A DNA stretch of 64,000 bases from Candidatus Nanopelagicales bacterium (GTDB lineage: Bacteria; Actinomycetota; Actinomycetes; S36-B12). Shown in pieces: positions 10,571-20,811 of the stretch. The notes beneath the pieces were generated by a model, which made no database searches, was not told where the DNA came from, and saw nothing but the letters and a program-made list of their open reading frames with translations. A program made the translations under genes and the position numbers. The stretch covers positions 34,967 through 98,966 of the forward strand of contig JABAYF010000010.1 in assembly GCA_018609125.1 (NCBI GenBank). The letters are read 5' to 3'. Within the stretch, counting starts at the first letter, position 1, and every line of letters starts with the position of its first letter.

Positions 10571-11407
10571 TTACGCCGAGGCGTCAGCCTTCTTCACTGG
10601 GATGTCCTTTGTTTCCTGTGCCTCGAAGGCCGGATCGTCGTCGAAGCTCTTGATCCGAGCGATCTTGTAAATCAACAGACCGAACAGACACTTGGCAAGG
10701 ACGTCGGCTACGGAGTAACCGATCTGGCGGTACACGAAGGAATCGGCACCATCGAGCCCGAACATGGGGAACATGTAGGAGATCGGGTAAACGCCCCACG
10801 TGGCCAGCAGCAGCCAGCGCAGACCCGCCAGCTCTTTGCCCACCTGGTTGGGCTGGCTCTTTGCCGCCCGGCTGAGTTCCACGAACAACACGTAGAGGAT
10901 GTAGATGAACGGAATTGTAGAAAGCGCGCCCCATACGGCCTTGGGAGCGATCTCGTTGGTGATCTCGCCGGGGAAGCCCAGAATGATCATCAGTGCCGAA
11001 GCGGGAATCAACTTCCACAGCAGCGAACTACGTACGGCGCGGGGAAGTGCCAGCACAGCAATGGTCTCAAAAAGGAGCAGCGGGACGGTCAGCAACCAGT
11101 CCACATAGCGGTAGCCCTCATTGAAGCCTACGCCCTTCACCAACTGGTAGGAATCCTGCACGCCAGGCGCGCCGGCTTCAATTGCCACGTAGGCATCGGA
11201 GAAGGAGTTGAAGATTCGGAAGTAGTGGTAGGCGGCGATCAAGCACACCATCGCGGACACCACGACGGCGACGCGATAGCGAGGAAGAACGCGTGCTTGC
11301 ACTACGAGAAGAAAGATTGTGGTTGCGCCCATGGCTGCCAGAGCTAGGGACAAGACGTTATAGACAGCTTGGAACTGCCCATTCGTCAGCATTTCAACAT
11401 TGGCCAC
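10571..11407 (-). CDS. Microbial rhodopsin, actinorhodopsin-like light-driven proton pump
   Basis: Seven TM helices; YRYVDWLLTVPLLLFE (DTE motif), AKCLFGLLIYKIAR (retinal Lys), YHYFRIF (helix B His), KAVWGALST (Gly at BR Trp138 position); SD GGAGG upstream of GTG. Confidence 0.95.
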   Translation of the reverse strand: MANVEMLTNGQFQAVYNVLSLALAAMGATTIFLLVVQARVLPRYRVAVVVSAMVCLIAAYHYFRIFNSFSDAYVAIEAGAPGVQDSYQLVKGVGFNEGYRYVDWLLTVPLLLFETIAVLALPRAVRSSLLWKLIPASALMIILGFPGEITNEIAPKAVWGALSTIPFIYILYVLFVELSRAAKSQPNQVGKELAGLRWLLLATWGVYPISYMFPMFGLDGADSFVYRQIGYSVADVLAKCLFGLLIYKIARIKSFDDDPAFEAQETKDIPVKKADASA

Positions 11408-11601
11408 GTGAATTACCTCCGGGTAGGGGGCCTGGACTACCCAGGTCCCGAATGCGTCAAGTTAGCGGTTAAGGACGTATCGTGAGGGGCACATTGCTCC
11501 CTTTTTAGCAATTGCGCAAGTTGACGCACCCATGAAGCGATATTTTTTTCCCGCTGGGGGTGTGAAATTCCACCGTAAACGCTGGAACCTAGGCTGAGGG
11601 C

Positions 11602-12033
11602 ATGTTGCGAATCGGACAGGACCTTCTTGACGCTGTCGTGGCGCACGCGCGGGCTGATCACCCCGATGAAGCATGCGGGGTCATTGCCGGGGCCGAGGGC
11701 TCAGATGAACCGAGTCGATTTGTGCCCATGATCAATGCCGCTCGGTCGCCCACATTTTATGAGTTCGATTCCCGTGATCTGCTTGCGCTTTATCGCGACA
11801 TGGATGCTCGCGGTGAGGAACCGATCGTGATCTATCACTCTCATACCGCAACGCAGGCCTATCCGTCCCGGACTGATGTTGCGTACGCATCAGAGCCCCA
11901 GGCGCACTATTTGCTGGTGTCTACCCGAGAGTCCGGCCGCGAACCGGGCCCGGCTGAGATCCGGTCCTATCGGATTGTAGAGGGTGCGGTTGTTGAGGAG
12001 GAAGTGCAGATAGTAGCGTCGCCGGGTCGCTGA
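11602..12033 (+). CDS. mec: Mov34/MPN/JAMM metallopeptidase, Mec-like CysO-cysteine peptidase
   Basis: PDEACGVIAG and HSHTATQAYPSRTDV JAMM motif; next to cysO-cysM. Confidence 0.88.
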   Translation: MLRIGQDLLDAVVAHARADHPDEACGVIAGAEGSDEPSRFVPMINAARSPTFYEFDSRDLLALYRDMDARGEEPIVIYHSHTATQAYPSRTDVAYASEPQAHYLLVSTRESGREPGPAEIRSYRIVEGAVVEEEVQIVASPGR

Positions 12034-12132
12034 GCCGATGCGTCTGGCATAGCCTTGGACTCGTCCGGATAGTTGCCCGAGGTGTTCAAGTACATTCACG
12101 CCTGCCGTAATGAGTGAAATGGAGATTCGGTT

Positions 12133-12405
12133 ATGTCCGTCGAGGTACGCATTCCCACTATTTTGCGTCCCTACACGGACGGGGTAAAAATCGTTGAGGC
12201 TCAGGGCGATTCCCTCGCCGCGGTCATTACCGATCTGGATACTCGCTACACCGGCATCGGCGAGCGGCTCGTCGAAGAAGGTAGTTTGCGCAGATTTATT
12301 AATGTGTACCTCAATGACGAAGACGTGCGCTTCCTCGGTGGAATTGACACCCCGGTTGCTGACGGCGACTCGGTCACTATTTTGCCCGCCGTCGCCGGCG
12401 GTTAG
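12133..12405 (+). CDS. cysO: MoaD/ThiS family sulfur carrier CysO
   Basis: Ubiquitin-like fold sequence ending in ILPAVAGG (C-terminal GG). Confidence 0.9.
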   Translation: MSVEVRIPTILRPYTDGVKIVEAQGDSLAAVITDLDTRYTGIGERLVEEGSLRRFINVYLNDEDVRFLGGIDTPVADGDSVTILPAVAGG

Positions 12406-13368
<963 letters not shown>

Positions 13369-13379
13369 CCTGTGGTTCT

Positions 13380-14228
13380 ATGAGCGTGACGGGCAATGTC
13401 CAACAAAATGACTTTCAGGCTATCGATTCAGATCGGCCCATCGGCATTTTTGATTCCGGCGTCGGCGGCCTGACGGTAGCCCGGGCAGTTCTCGATCAAC
13501 TCCCGCACGAGCCCATCTACTACGTCGGCGATACTGCGCGGGGCCCCTACGGGCCGTTACCGATCGCGGACGTGCGCGCATACGCCCTCAACGTCATGGA
13601 CCACCTTGTCGAAACTGGCGTAAAGATGCTGGTCATCGCTTGCAATTCTGCTAGCGCTGCCGTTTTGCGAGATGCTCGCGAGCGCTACGAAGTTCCTGTG
13701 GTGGAGGTGGTTCACCCCGCCGTTCGTCGTGCCGTGCGAGCCACTCGATCGGGGCGCGTAGGTGTGATTGGCACACGGGCAACGATCGCTAGCCGCGCCT
13801 ATGACGATGCTTTCGCCGCCGCACCCGATTTGGTTCTCACTTCGCAGGCATGTCCGCGCTTTGTTGAGTATGTTGAACGAGGGATTACTTCGGGTCCGGG
13901 ACTCCTTGATGTGGCTGATGAGTACCTCTCCCGGTTGAAATCTGCACAAATCGACACCCTCGTGCTCGGATGCACGCACTACCCGCTTCTGACCGGGGTG
14001 ATCTCCTACGTGATGGGCGATGAGGTCACGCTGGTGTCTAGCGCTGAAGAAACAGCCAAGGATGTCTATCGCACTTTGATAGCGCACAGTCTGACCCGGT
14101 CTGATGCGTTGCCAGCGCCTGTTCATCGCTTCGTTGCCACGGGCGATGCCGATGATTTCGCCAGACTCGGTGGTCGATTCCTCGGCCCGGAGATCACGGT
14201 TGTCGAACAGATAGGCTCACCGCTATGA
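13380..14228 (+). CDS. murI: Glutamate racemase
   Basis: [37 protein letters not shown]. Confidence 0.95.
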   Translation: MSVTGNVQQNDFQAIDSDRPIGIFDSGVGGLTVARAVLDQLPHEPIYYVGDTARGPYGPLPIADVRAYALNVMDHLVETGVKMLVIACNSASAAVLRDARERYEVPVVEVVHPAVRRAVRATRSGRVGVIGTRATIASRAYDDAFAAAPDLVLTSQACPRFVEYVERGITSGPGLLDVADEYLSRLKSAQIDTLVLGCTHYPLLTGVISYVMGDEVTLVSSAEETAKDVYRTLIAHSLTRSDALPAPVHRFVATGDADDFARLGGRFLGPEITVVEQIGSPL

Positions 14229-14956
14229 CACGTACCGATGGCCGAACCGCCCATGAACTTCGACCCGTCACCTTTCAACGCGGCTGGCTGGAACAGGCGG
14301 AAGGTTCGGCGCTGGTGTCCTTTGGGCGCACGCGCGTTCTCTGCACAGCATCTTTCACTCCTGGGGTGCCTCGTTGGCTACGCGATTCAGGCACCGGCTG
14401 GATAACCGCGGAATATGCCATGTTGCCGCGGGCAACCAACACGCGAAATAGTCGTGAATCGGTGAAGGGTAAGCTGGGTGGACGAACCCAGGAGATTTCT
14501 CGGCTCATCGGTCGGAGTCTGCGCGCTATTATCGATACAAAAGCGCTGGGAGAGAACACCATTGTTCTGGACTGCGACGTGTTGCAAGCCGACGGCGGCA
14601 CCCGTACGGCAGCCATCACCGGCGCCTATGTCGCCCTGGCCGACGCCCTCTCCTGGGCTCGGGAGCACGGGCACGTGCGCGGCAATCCGCTGAAGGATTC
14701 TGTAGCTGCGGTTAGCGTGGGCATCGTTGAGGGTGAAACTCGACTCGACTTGCACTACGACGACGACGTGAATGCCGACACCGATATGAACGTTGTGATG
14801 ACCGGTTCTGGGCAGTATGTGGAAGTTCAAGGCACCGCCGAAGGCGACCCCTTCGATCGAGTACTCCTCGACGAGTTGCTGGCCTTGGCGGCCAATGGCT
14901 GCGAAGAACTCACATCACTACAGAGGGCAGTGTTGGCAGAGTCGAGCGCCCGATAG
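14225..14956 (+). CDS. rph: Ribonuclease PH
   Basis: [39 protein letters not shown]. Confidence 0.95.
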   Translation: MTRTDGRTAHELRPVTFQRGWLEQAEGSALVSFGRTRVLCTASFTPGVPRWLRDSGTGWITAEYAMLPRATNTRNSRESVKGKLGGRTQEISRLIGRSLRAIIDTKALGENTIVLDCDVLQADGGTRTAAITGAYVALADALSWAREHGHVRGNPLKDSVAAVSVGIVEGETRLDLHYDDDVNADTDMNVVMTGSGQYVEVQGTAEGDPFDRVLLDELLALAANGCEELTSLQRAVLAESSAR

Positions 14957-15546
14957 TGCGCCAGGTTGTTTTGGCCACGCGCAATCAGCACAAAATTGAC
15001 GAAGTGACCCGGATCCTGGCCGGAGCGGGCACGGAAATTGACGTCCTAGCCCTGCCTGCCGACGCACCAGAGGTGGTGGAGTCTGGCGCGACATTTGCGG
15101 CCAACGCCATGCTTAAGGCCCGATCTGCGGCCGCACACACCGGATTAGTGTCTATCGCCGATGATTCTGGCCTGTGCGTCGATGCTTTGAACGGGATGCC
15201 CGGCGTACTCTCTGCTCGTTGGGCCGGCACCCACGGCGACGACGCGGCTAATCTTGCGCTCTTGGTCGCCCAACTCGTCGATGTCGTTCCGGTGCGTCGC
15301 GGGGCGCAGTTTGTGTGCGCTGCAGCCGTAGTCGATCCACGCTCTGGCGATGAGCGTGTGGTCGAGGGAGTGCTGGAGGGCCGCATTGGTACCGAGGCGC
15401 GAGGGTTGAACGGATTCGGTTACGACCCCATTTTTATTCCAGACGGCGCGGAACTGACCACCGCGCAACTGCAGCCGGGCGAGAAGGACGCGATGAGTCA
15501 CCGAGGATCAGCCTTTCGCGCCGTTGCTGCCCTCCTGGTGCTCTAA
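14956..15546 (+). CDS. rdgB: XTP/dITP pyrophosphatase (RdgB/HAM1)
   Basis: VLATRNQHKIDEV, DDSGLCVDALNGMPGVLSARWAG, GYDPIFIPDG; GTG start. Confidence 0.94.
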   Translation: MRQVVLATRNQHKIDEVTRILAGAGTEIDVLALPADAPEVVESGATFAANAMLKARSAAAHTGLVSIADDSGLCVDALNGMPGVLSARWAGTHGDDAANLALLVAQLVDVVPVRRGAQFVCAAAVVDPRSGDERVVEGVLEGRIGTEARGLNGFGYDPIFIPDGAELTTAQLQPGEKDAMSHRGSAFRAVAALLVL

Positions 15547-15575
15547 GGTCCGGCCATCAATTTCGCCGGATCGAA

Positions 15576-15603
15576 TTGCGATCGGCTAGTAGTGCGTTAT
15601 TGT
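15576..15603 (+). promoter_or_regulatory. Putative sigma70-type promoter (-35 TTGCGA, 16-nt spacer, -10 TATTGT) for the riboswitch RNA
   Basis: TTGCGA 15576-15581 and TATTGT 15598-15603, immediately upstream of the riboswitch 5' end. Confidence 0.45.
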
Positions 15604-15611
15604 ATGGAGCA

Positions 15612-15726
15612 GCAAGGGGAGTATCCCGGTTCAACCGGTGGTCGTCAGCACGGCGTAGACAATGCGCCCGGTCACTGGGTCGGCGTCCGCACCGATGGGC
15701 ACAGACACCGATGGGCAGAGACCTTG
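15612..15726 (+). promoter_or_regulatory. yybP-ykoY (Mn2+-sensing) riboswitch aptamer
   Basis: CAAGGGGAGTA...GTCGTCAGCACGG...CGCCCGGTC...GGGCAGAGACCTTG matches conserved blocks AAGGGGAGUA / GUCGUCA / GCANGACCUU; P1 closes perfectly: CAAGG 15613-15617 with CCTTG 15722-15726. Confidence 0.85.
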
Positions 15727-15772
15727 TGTCGTACACACGCGAGAGATTCTCCTGTGTGCTCAGACACGAAGG
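15722..15772 (+). promoter_or_regulatory. Expression platform: long hairpin that can sequester the Shine-Dalgarno of the downstream gene
   Basis: CCTTGTGTC (15722-15730) pairs with GACAC-g-AAGG (15763-15772); inner stems CACAC/GTGTG (15734-38/15754-58) and GAGA/TCTC (15741-44/15748-51); AAGGA at 15769 is the SD for ATG 15781. Confidence 0.7.
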
Positions 15773-15780
15773 AAAGCCCC

Positions 15781-16296
15781 ATGTCAACCGCTGAATCTCC
15801 TTCCCCCACCGGTTCCATCGAACGCGATGTCGAACTGCGGGAGCGACACATCGCCCGTCAAAAGCCCAGCCTCACACCGGAGGGCTTCGATCTGATCAAC
15901 GAAAGAATCGCTGACATTCATCAGCGGCGGTTGCCGGCACTGCGTCCCTTGCTCGTAGAGCACGAGCGTGACGAGCGCGATGTGGCCGCCTTTGAATCCC
16001 TGCTCGCTGAGGTTGTCGAGTGGGAGGCGCTCCTCGCCCAGGCTCAGGTGCTTGCACCGTCGGAATTCGTCAATCTCACCGAGGTCGGGCTTGGTTCCCG
16101 TGTTCACATCGCCTGCCCCGACGGTGAAACCATGTGGGTACGTCCGGTACATCCACGTGAAGCGTTCCTCGACGACGAGCGCATCTCGGTTGCTTCGCCG
16201 CTGGGTGCGGCACTTATGGGCGCTGCTGTGGGTGCGCAACTGCAGGTACCGGCTCCGACCGGTTCCTGGTGTGCGACGGTCCGTGCGATTGAGTAG
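15781..16296 (+). CDS. GreA/GreB-family-like transcription factor (divergent coiled-coil tip)
   Basis: C-terminus ISVASPLGAALMGAAVGAQLQVPAPTGSW matches Gre FKBP-like domain; N-terminal coiled coil; canonical DLSENAEY tip absent. Confidence 0.75.
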   Translation: MSTAESPSPTGSIERDVELRERHIARQKPSLTPEGFDLINERIADIHQRRLPALRPLLVEHERDERDVAAFESLLAEVVEWEALLAQAQVLAPSEFVNLTEVGLGSRVHIACPDGETMWVRPVHPREAFLDDERISVASPLGAALMGAAVGAQLQVPAPTGSWCATVRAIE

Positions 16297-16357
16297 TGGG
16301 CGGTGTCGGAGCAGACTCCTAGGATGAGGTCATGCATCTGGGCGGGCGAGGGCGGCC

Positions 16358-17563
16358 GTGAAATTCCTGCACACCTCCGACTGGCATCTGGGGCGAGGGC
16401 TTCGCGGACACGATTTGTCAGCCGCCCAGCAGGTGGCCCTAGATGCAGTCATCGACATTGCAATTGAGCATAATGTCGATGCGTTCGTTATCGCCGGCGA
16501 CATATTTGATCGTGCATTCCCCGCGGTTGACGATGTACGCAGATTCAACCGTGCTCTTCGCCGAATAAATGACGCCCAGATTCCTATCATCGTTACTTCC
16601 GGCAACCACGATGAGGGCGCCCGATTAGCCGCCTACACCGAGCTTTTGAAAGATTCGGTGACGGTGATCGGAGAGTACGACCAGGTGGGCCACCGCGTGG
16701 ATCTTGGTGACAGCGCCGGACCGGTGGTTTTCTACCCACTGCCCTATCTCGACCCAGATGGTGCGCGGCGAAGTTTGGTCGCAGCCGATGCGCAGATGCT
16801 GGAACGCAGTCACGAGGCCGTCATGTCTGAAGCGATGAGACGAATCCGACTCGACCTCGCCCAGCGCCAGGTTGACCAGCCAACCACCCGCGCCGTTGTC
16901 GTGGCCCATGCTTTTGTCGTCAGCGGAACGCAAACCGCCGAAGGCCTGTTGGCCGAGCAATCCACGAGCGAAAGAGATATTTCTGTCGGGGGAGTGCCCT
17001 CGGTACCGGCCGGTGTGTTTGACGGTGTTCACTATGTCGCACTCGGTCATCTTCACGGGCCACGCACCGTGCAGGAACACGAACCCATGGTGCGGTACTC
17101 CGGATCACTGCTGCGCTATTCCATTTCTGAGCGAAACCACCGTAAGTCAGTGACGATCGTTGACATGGACGGCGACGGGCACTGCACGGTTGAGGAGATT
17201 GAGATCCCACAGCCGGCGCGCATGACCCGTCTAGAAGGTGAACTCGCAGAGCTTGTCTCCGGTAAATTTCACCAGCACCACGACGACTTCGTCGACATCG
17301 TCTTGACCGATAAATTCAAGGCCCCAAACGAGTGGGCGCAACTGAACGCGAAGTTCACCCGCATCCTTACCGTGACCCATCAGCGGTCAGCGGATGATTT
17401 ATGGGAAAGCGACAAACTATCCGCCGCAATGGTGTTAACGAAATCTCCGCTGGACCTCATGCGCAGTTTCTACCTGCAAGAGAGAAACGAAGCGCTCACT
17501 CCATCCATGGAGAGCATTCTGGTCGACGTGGTGGAACAAGCCCAAGGCCACGGGAAGTCCTAG
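16358..17563 (+). CDS. sbcD: Exonuclease subunit SbcD (Mre11 family)
   Basis: MKFLHTSDWHLGRGLRGHDL, VIAGDIFDRAFP, VTSGNHDEGARL; GTG start. Confidence 0.93.
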   Translation: MKFLHTSDWHLGRGLRGHDLSAAQQVALDAVIDIAIEHNVDAFVIAGDIFDRAFPAVDDVRRFNRALRRINDAQIPIIVTSGNHDEGARLAAYTELLKDSVTVIGEYDQVGHRVDLGDSAGPVVFYPLPYLDPDGARRSLVAADAQMLERSHEAVMSEAMRRIRLDLAQRQVDQPTTRAVVVAHAFVVSGTQTAEGLLAEQSTSERDISVGGVPSVPAGVFDGVHYVALGHLHGPRTVQEHEPMVRYSGSLLRYSISERNHRKSVTIVDMDGDGHCTVEEIEIPQPARMTRLEGELAELVSGKFHQHHDDFVDIVLTDKFKAPNEWAQLNAKFTRILTVTHQRSADDLWESDKLSAAMVLTKSPLDLMRSFYLQERNEALTPSMESILVDVVEQAQGHGKS

Positions 17564-17564
17564 C

Positions 17565-20315
17565 ATGCGCATCCGGTGGCTTGAGTTTGTCGGTTTCGGG
17601 CCTTACCGCGACCGTCAGGTGATTGATTTTGATCAACTTGGCGAGTCCGGGCTGTACCTCATCAACGGCCCCACGGGAGCTGGGAAATCCACGATCATTG
17701 ATGCGATTTGCTATGCACTCTATGGCCGGTTGGCCGGCGACGATGCCGATGCCAGCCGAATGCGATCGGACTTTTGTGCCCCAAACGAAAGCACCCAGGT
17801 CGTCGCGATCTTCCAGGTGGCCGCGGGCACTTTTCGAGTAGAACGCTCACCGGAGTACACCCGACCCAAACTCCGGGGTGGGGGTGACACCAAATCCCAT
17901 GCCACCTGCAAGCTTTTTCGCATCGGCGAAAATGGAGTCGAGAAAGAAGTCGCGCATCAAGTGGCGTCAGCCAATAGTGAGTTGCGCGAGATTCTGGGCC
18001 TTACCCGAGACCAGTTTGTCCAAACCGTGGTGCTGCCCCAGGGGCAGTTCGCCACTTTCTTGACGGCAGACACAAAGGATCGAGTGGATCTGCTGAAGAA
18101 AATCTTCGCCACTGATATTTACGAGCGCATCGCGCTGATCTTGAAGGAGCAGCAAAAGCAGGCAGGGGTAGAGCAAGCGGGCATCACTCATGACCTGCAG
18201 CGCAGTGTGAACGCACTGGTGACAGAACTGAGCCAAGACGGCCATGTGGAGGCAGATCTGAATCAGTGGGTGACGGACAGCCTTGATGATCAACTGCTGA
18301 CGGCACTGGCTGGTTATGGCCCTGCGCTGCAGTCGAGCAGTGCCCGGTTGCTCAAGGCTGCTCGTGTCGCGAGTGAGCAGGCCGAAGCTGCCGATGGCAA
18401 TCGAATTTTAGCCCACCGAGAAGCCACCGCTCGCAATGCCAATATTGCGGCCGGGGAGAAGCTCCTCTCCAGCACGGTAGATATGGAAGCTAAGAAGACG
18501 GCCGTCTTGACCCATCGGCAGGTGGCGTCATCGGTAGGTGTGGTGATTGACGACGACCCAGATGTGTCGGTATGGCGTTCCCGGGTGGGCGTAGTGGCGA
18601 CTTCCATAGGGCAACTGCGGGCGTTACTCGACGACGAGCGTGCCCTGGAACACTGGCCAATGGAGCGGGCCCAGGCTGAGAAAGACATGGCCGCACTGGT
18701 CGACGATGTTGACGGGCTACGGGCGCTAAAGCAGCAGCTGCCCACACTCATTGAGCAACGTGAGTTCGACGTTGCTAGCAGACCTACTGCCGGTGAGCAC
18801 ATGTCGTTGCAGCAACGCCTGGACCAACTGAGTGCAGATGAACGGCGGCTTGTGGACTTCGCAGATTTGAGCGCGACTGAAATTGCATTGCGTGCGGAAG
18901 TTTCCCAAGCGACGCGAGCAGCAGAGGTCGCTGCCGCCGCGGCGGATCAGATCAGCCGCATGTTCCGCGAGAGTGCCGCCGGTTCCCTTGCCCAAGACCT
19001 GATCGATGGACAACCATGTGGGGTTTGTGGGTCAAGCGTGCACCCGAACCCAGCGGTGAGTACCGGTGAAGCGATAAGCCTCGACGAAGTTGAACGCCTC
19101 AATCTTGCGTCCAGCACACGTCATCAAGAACTGGGCACGGCGCAAACGCGTCTACAAAACACAGTCGCAAAAATTGCGGAAATCCAGGTTTCAGCCCTGC
19201 CCCAATTGAATGAACTGACAGCGCAGCGCCGAGACTTGGAAGATAGCCAGGAGGCGTTAGATCGGCGAGAATCAACCGCTGATCAGGCTGATCTTGCCCT
19301 GGTAGACCTGCGTCAAAATAGTGAGGCACTCAGCGCAAGAATTGCCGAGGCAAACACACAGATTGCAAAGGCTCAGACAGCGCTGAGTACACGCGCCGCG
19401 CACATGGAAGTGATACGAGTCAAGGTCGAGGGAGCACTTCATTCATCCGCATCGATCGAAGCTCGAATCCAGGTCACCGGTGAGTTTCATGTGGCGCTAG
19501 AAGCACTGGCTGTGTCGCTAGACGCCCTGAATCTGGCCACGACCGCTGCAGAGTTCTGTGGTGCAGCGCTCAGCGCATTTCCAGCACGCGAGCAGTTTGG
19601 TGATGTGGCTGCCGCCGAAGAGGACTGGGTCAGGCTCAGTGCAGCTAAGGATGAAGCAGCTGAGCAAGCGCGTGCCGCAACGGAACGGTTGCGCCGGTAC
19701 ACCGATGGCCTGGAGAACATCCAGCAATTGCTTGAACAACGAGTGCAACTGGTTGCCGGCAACTCCGAGTTGGCGCACCTGGCTGAAACGTTCAACAGTG
19801 GTCGTGGCACTGATGTTGGCCTGCACATTTATGTACTGCGCGCACTGTTTGAAGAAGTAATGCTGCTGGCAAACGAGCGACTGAAAGACCTACTCAATGG
19901 TCGCTATCAACTTGTTGTCGCCGATGAGTCCGCTGCCGACATGCGCAGTTTGCACGGCTTAGGTGTGGCCGTTAGCGATGCTCTCACGGATAAACCGCGA
20001 CCTGCTGGGAGCCTCAGTGGTGGCGAAACATTTTGTGTTTCACTTGCCTTGGCCCTGGGGCTCTCCGATGCGGTACGCAGGAACGCCGGGGGCATTGAGA
20101 TCCGCTCGCTGTTCGTTGATGAGGGGTTTGGCACGCTCGATAATGATCAACTCGATGAGGTTATGAATATGCTCAATCAACTCAGCGGCGCGGGCCGCCA
20201 GGTCGGGTTGATCAGCCACGTGGAGAGCATGAAGGAAACGATCGGTGAACGTATTGAAGTACATGCGGTGCGCCTTGACCAACCCACTTCTTTAACCGTC
20301 AGCTGGATGACCTAG
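17565..20315 (+). CDS. sbcC: Exonuclease subunit SbcC (Rad50 family SMC-like ATPase)
   Basis: Walker A NGPTGAGKSTIIDAICYALYG; zinc hook QPCGVCGSSVHP; signature LSGGETFCVSLALALGLS. Confidence 0.94.
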   Translation: MRIRWLEFVGFGPYRDRQVIDFDQLGESGLYLINGPTGAGKSTIIDAICYALYGRLAGDDADASRMRSDFCAPNESTQVVAIFQVAAGTFRVERSPEYTRPKLRGGGDTKSHATCKLFRIGENGVEKEVAHQVASANSELREILGLTRDQFVQTVVLPQGQFATFLTADTKDRVDLLKKIFATDIYERIALILKEQQKQAGVEQAGITHDLQRSVNALVTELSQDGHVEADLNQWVTDSLDDQLLTALAGYGPALQSSSARLLKAARVASEQAEAADGNRILAHREATARNANIAAGEKLLSSTVDMEAKKTAVLTHRQVASSVGVVIDDDPDVSVWRSRVGVVATSIGQLRALLDDERALEHWPMERAQAEKDMAALVDDVDGLRALKQQLPTLIEQREFDVASRPTAGEHMSLQQRLDQLSADERRLVDFADLSATEIALRAEVSQATRAAEVAAAAADQISRMFRESAAGSLAQDLIDGQPCGVCGSSVHPNPAVSTGEAISLDEVERLNLASSTRHQELGTAQTRLQNTVAKIAEIQVSALPQLNELTAQRRDLEDSQEALDRRESTADQADLALVDLRQNSEALSARIAEANTQIAKAQTALSTRAAHMEVIRVKVEGALHSSASIEARIQVTGEFHVALEALAVSLDALNLATTAAEFCGAALSAFPAREQFGDVAAAEEDWVRLSAAKDEAAEQARAATERLRRYTDGLENIQQLLEQRVQLVAGNSELAHLAETFNSGRGTDVGLHIYVLRALFEEVMLLANERLKDLLNGRYQLVVADESAADMRSLHGLGVAVSDALTDKPRPAGSLSGGETFCVSLALALGLSDAVRRNAGGIEIRSLFVDEGFGTLDNDQLDEVMNMLNQLSGAGRQVGLISHVESMKETIGERIEVHAVRLDQPTSLTVSWMT

Positions 20316-20413
20316 GCGGGCTGGGTGCCGCTGATACAACAACGACCAACGGTGCAGGCTGTAGCCTCTGTCTGCGTTGAGACACTGGTGGCGCGGGGGC
20401 TGGAGGAAGGACG

Positions 20414-20800
20414 ATGCTGTTGAAGAACAGGTGGCTAACCGGGTCTGCGTTGGCGGCCGGGGTTGTCTTGCTTTCGGCCTGCTCCGCTGGGCAGGCGGTG
20501 GTAGACCAGGCCCAGTCAGCCTTGGGCGTCACTGAAGGCGTACAGCAGGCCTGCGCCACGGCGCAGCCGGCCTGGGCCCCTGACGTAGATGCACCCGCCG
20601 CCCTGGCCGCCCTTACCGCGGCCAGCCGGCAGATCACCGATCTACTTGATGATGGTCAGACCGGGCCGGTTCTCGTGGCAGTCGACCAGGCCATCAATTC
20701 AGCGAGTGATGTCATCACCCGCGACCCATCCCAGGTCACCCTGCGTGCGGCAGTTTCTGCCGTTCAAGCCGCTTGCGCGGTTGTGCCGAGCGCAGACTGA
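20414..20800 (+). CDS. Putative lipoprotein
   Basis: Signal peptide with lipobox LLSAC. Confidence 0.6.
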   Translation: MLLKNRWLTGSALAAGVVLLSACSAGQAVVDQAQSALGVTEGVQQACATAQPAWAPDVDAPAALAALTAASRQITDLLDDGQTGPVLVAVDQAINSASDVITRDPSQVTLRAAVSAVQAACAVVPSAD

Positions 20801-20811
20801 GGCCGATAGAC

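Noticed and set aside
11437-11674. Small minus-strand ORFs upstream of the rhodopsin (74 and 70 aa)
   Set aside because: They overlap the mec start and rhodopsin promoter region with no recognisable motif or SD support
15592-15780. N-terminal extension of the Gre-like ORF (ATG at 15592)
   Set aside because: This stretch is the riboswitch leader; the true start with SD AAGGA is ATG 15781
16297-16357. GGAG...CTCC hairpin between gre-like gene and sbcD as terminator
   Set aside because: Four-bp stem without U-tract; too weak to call
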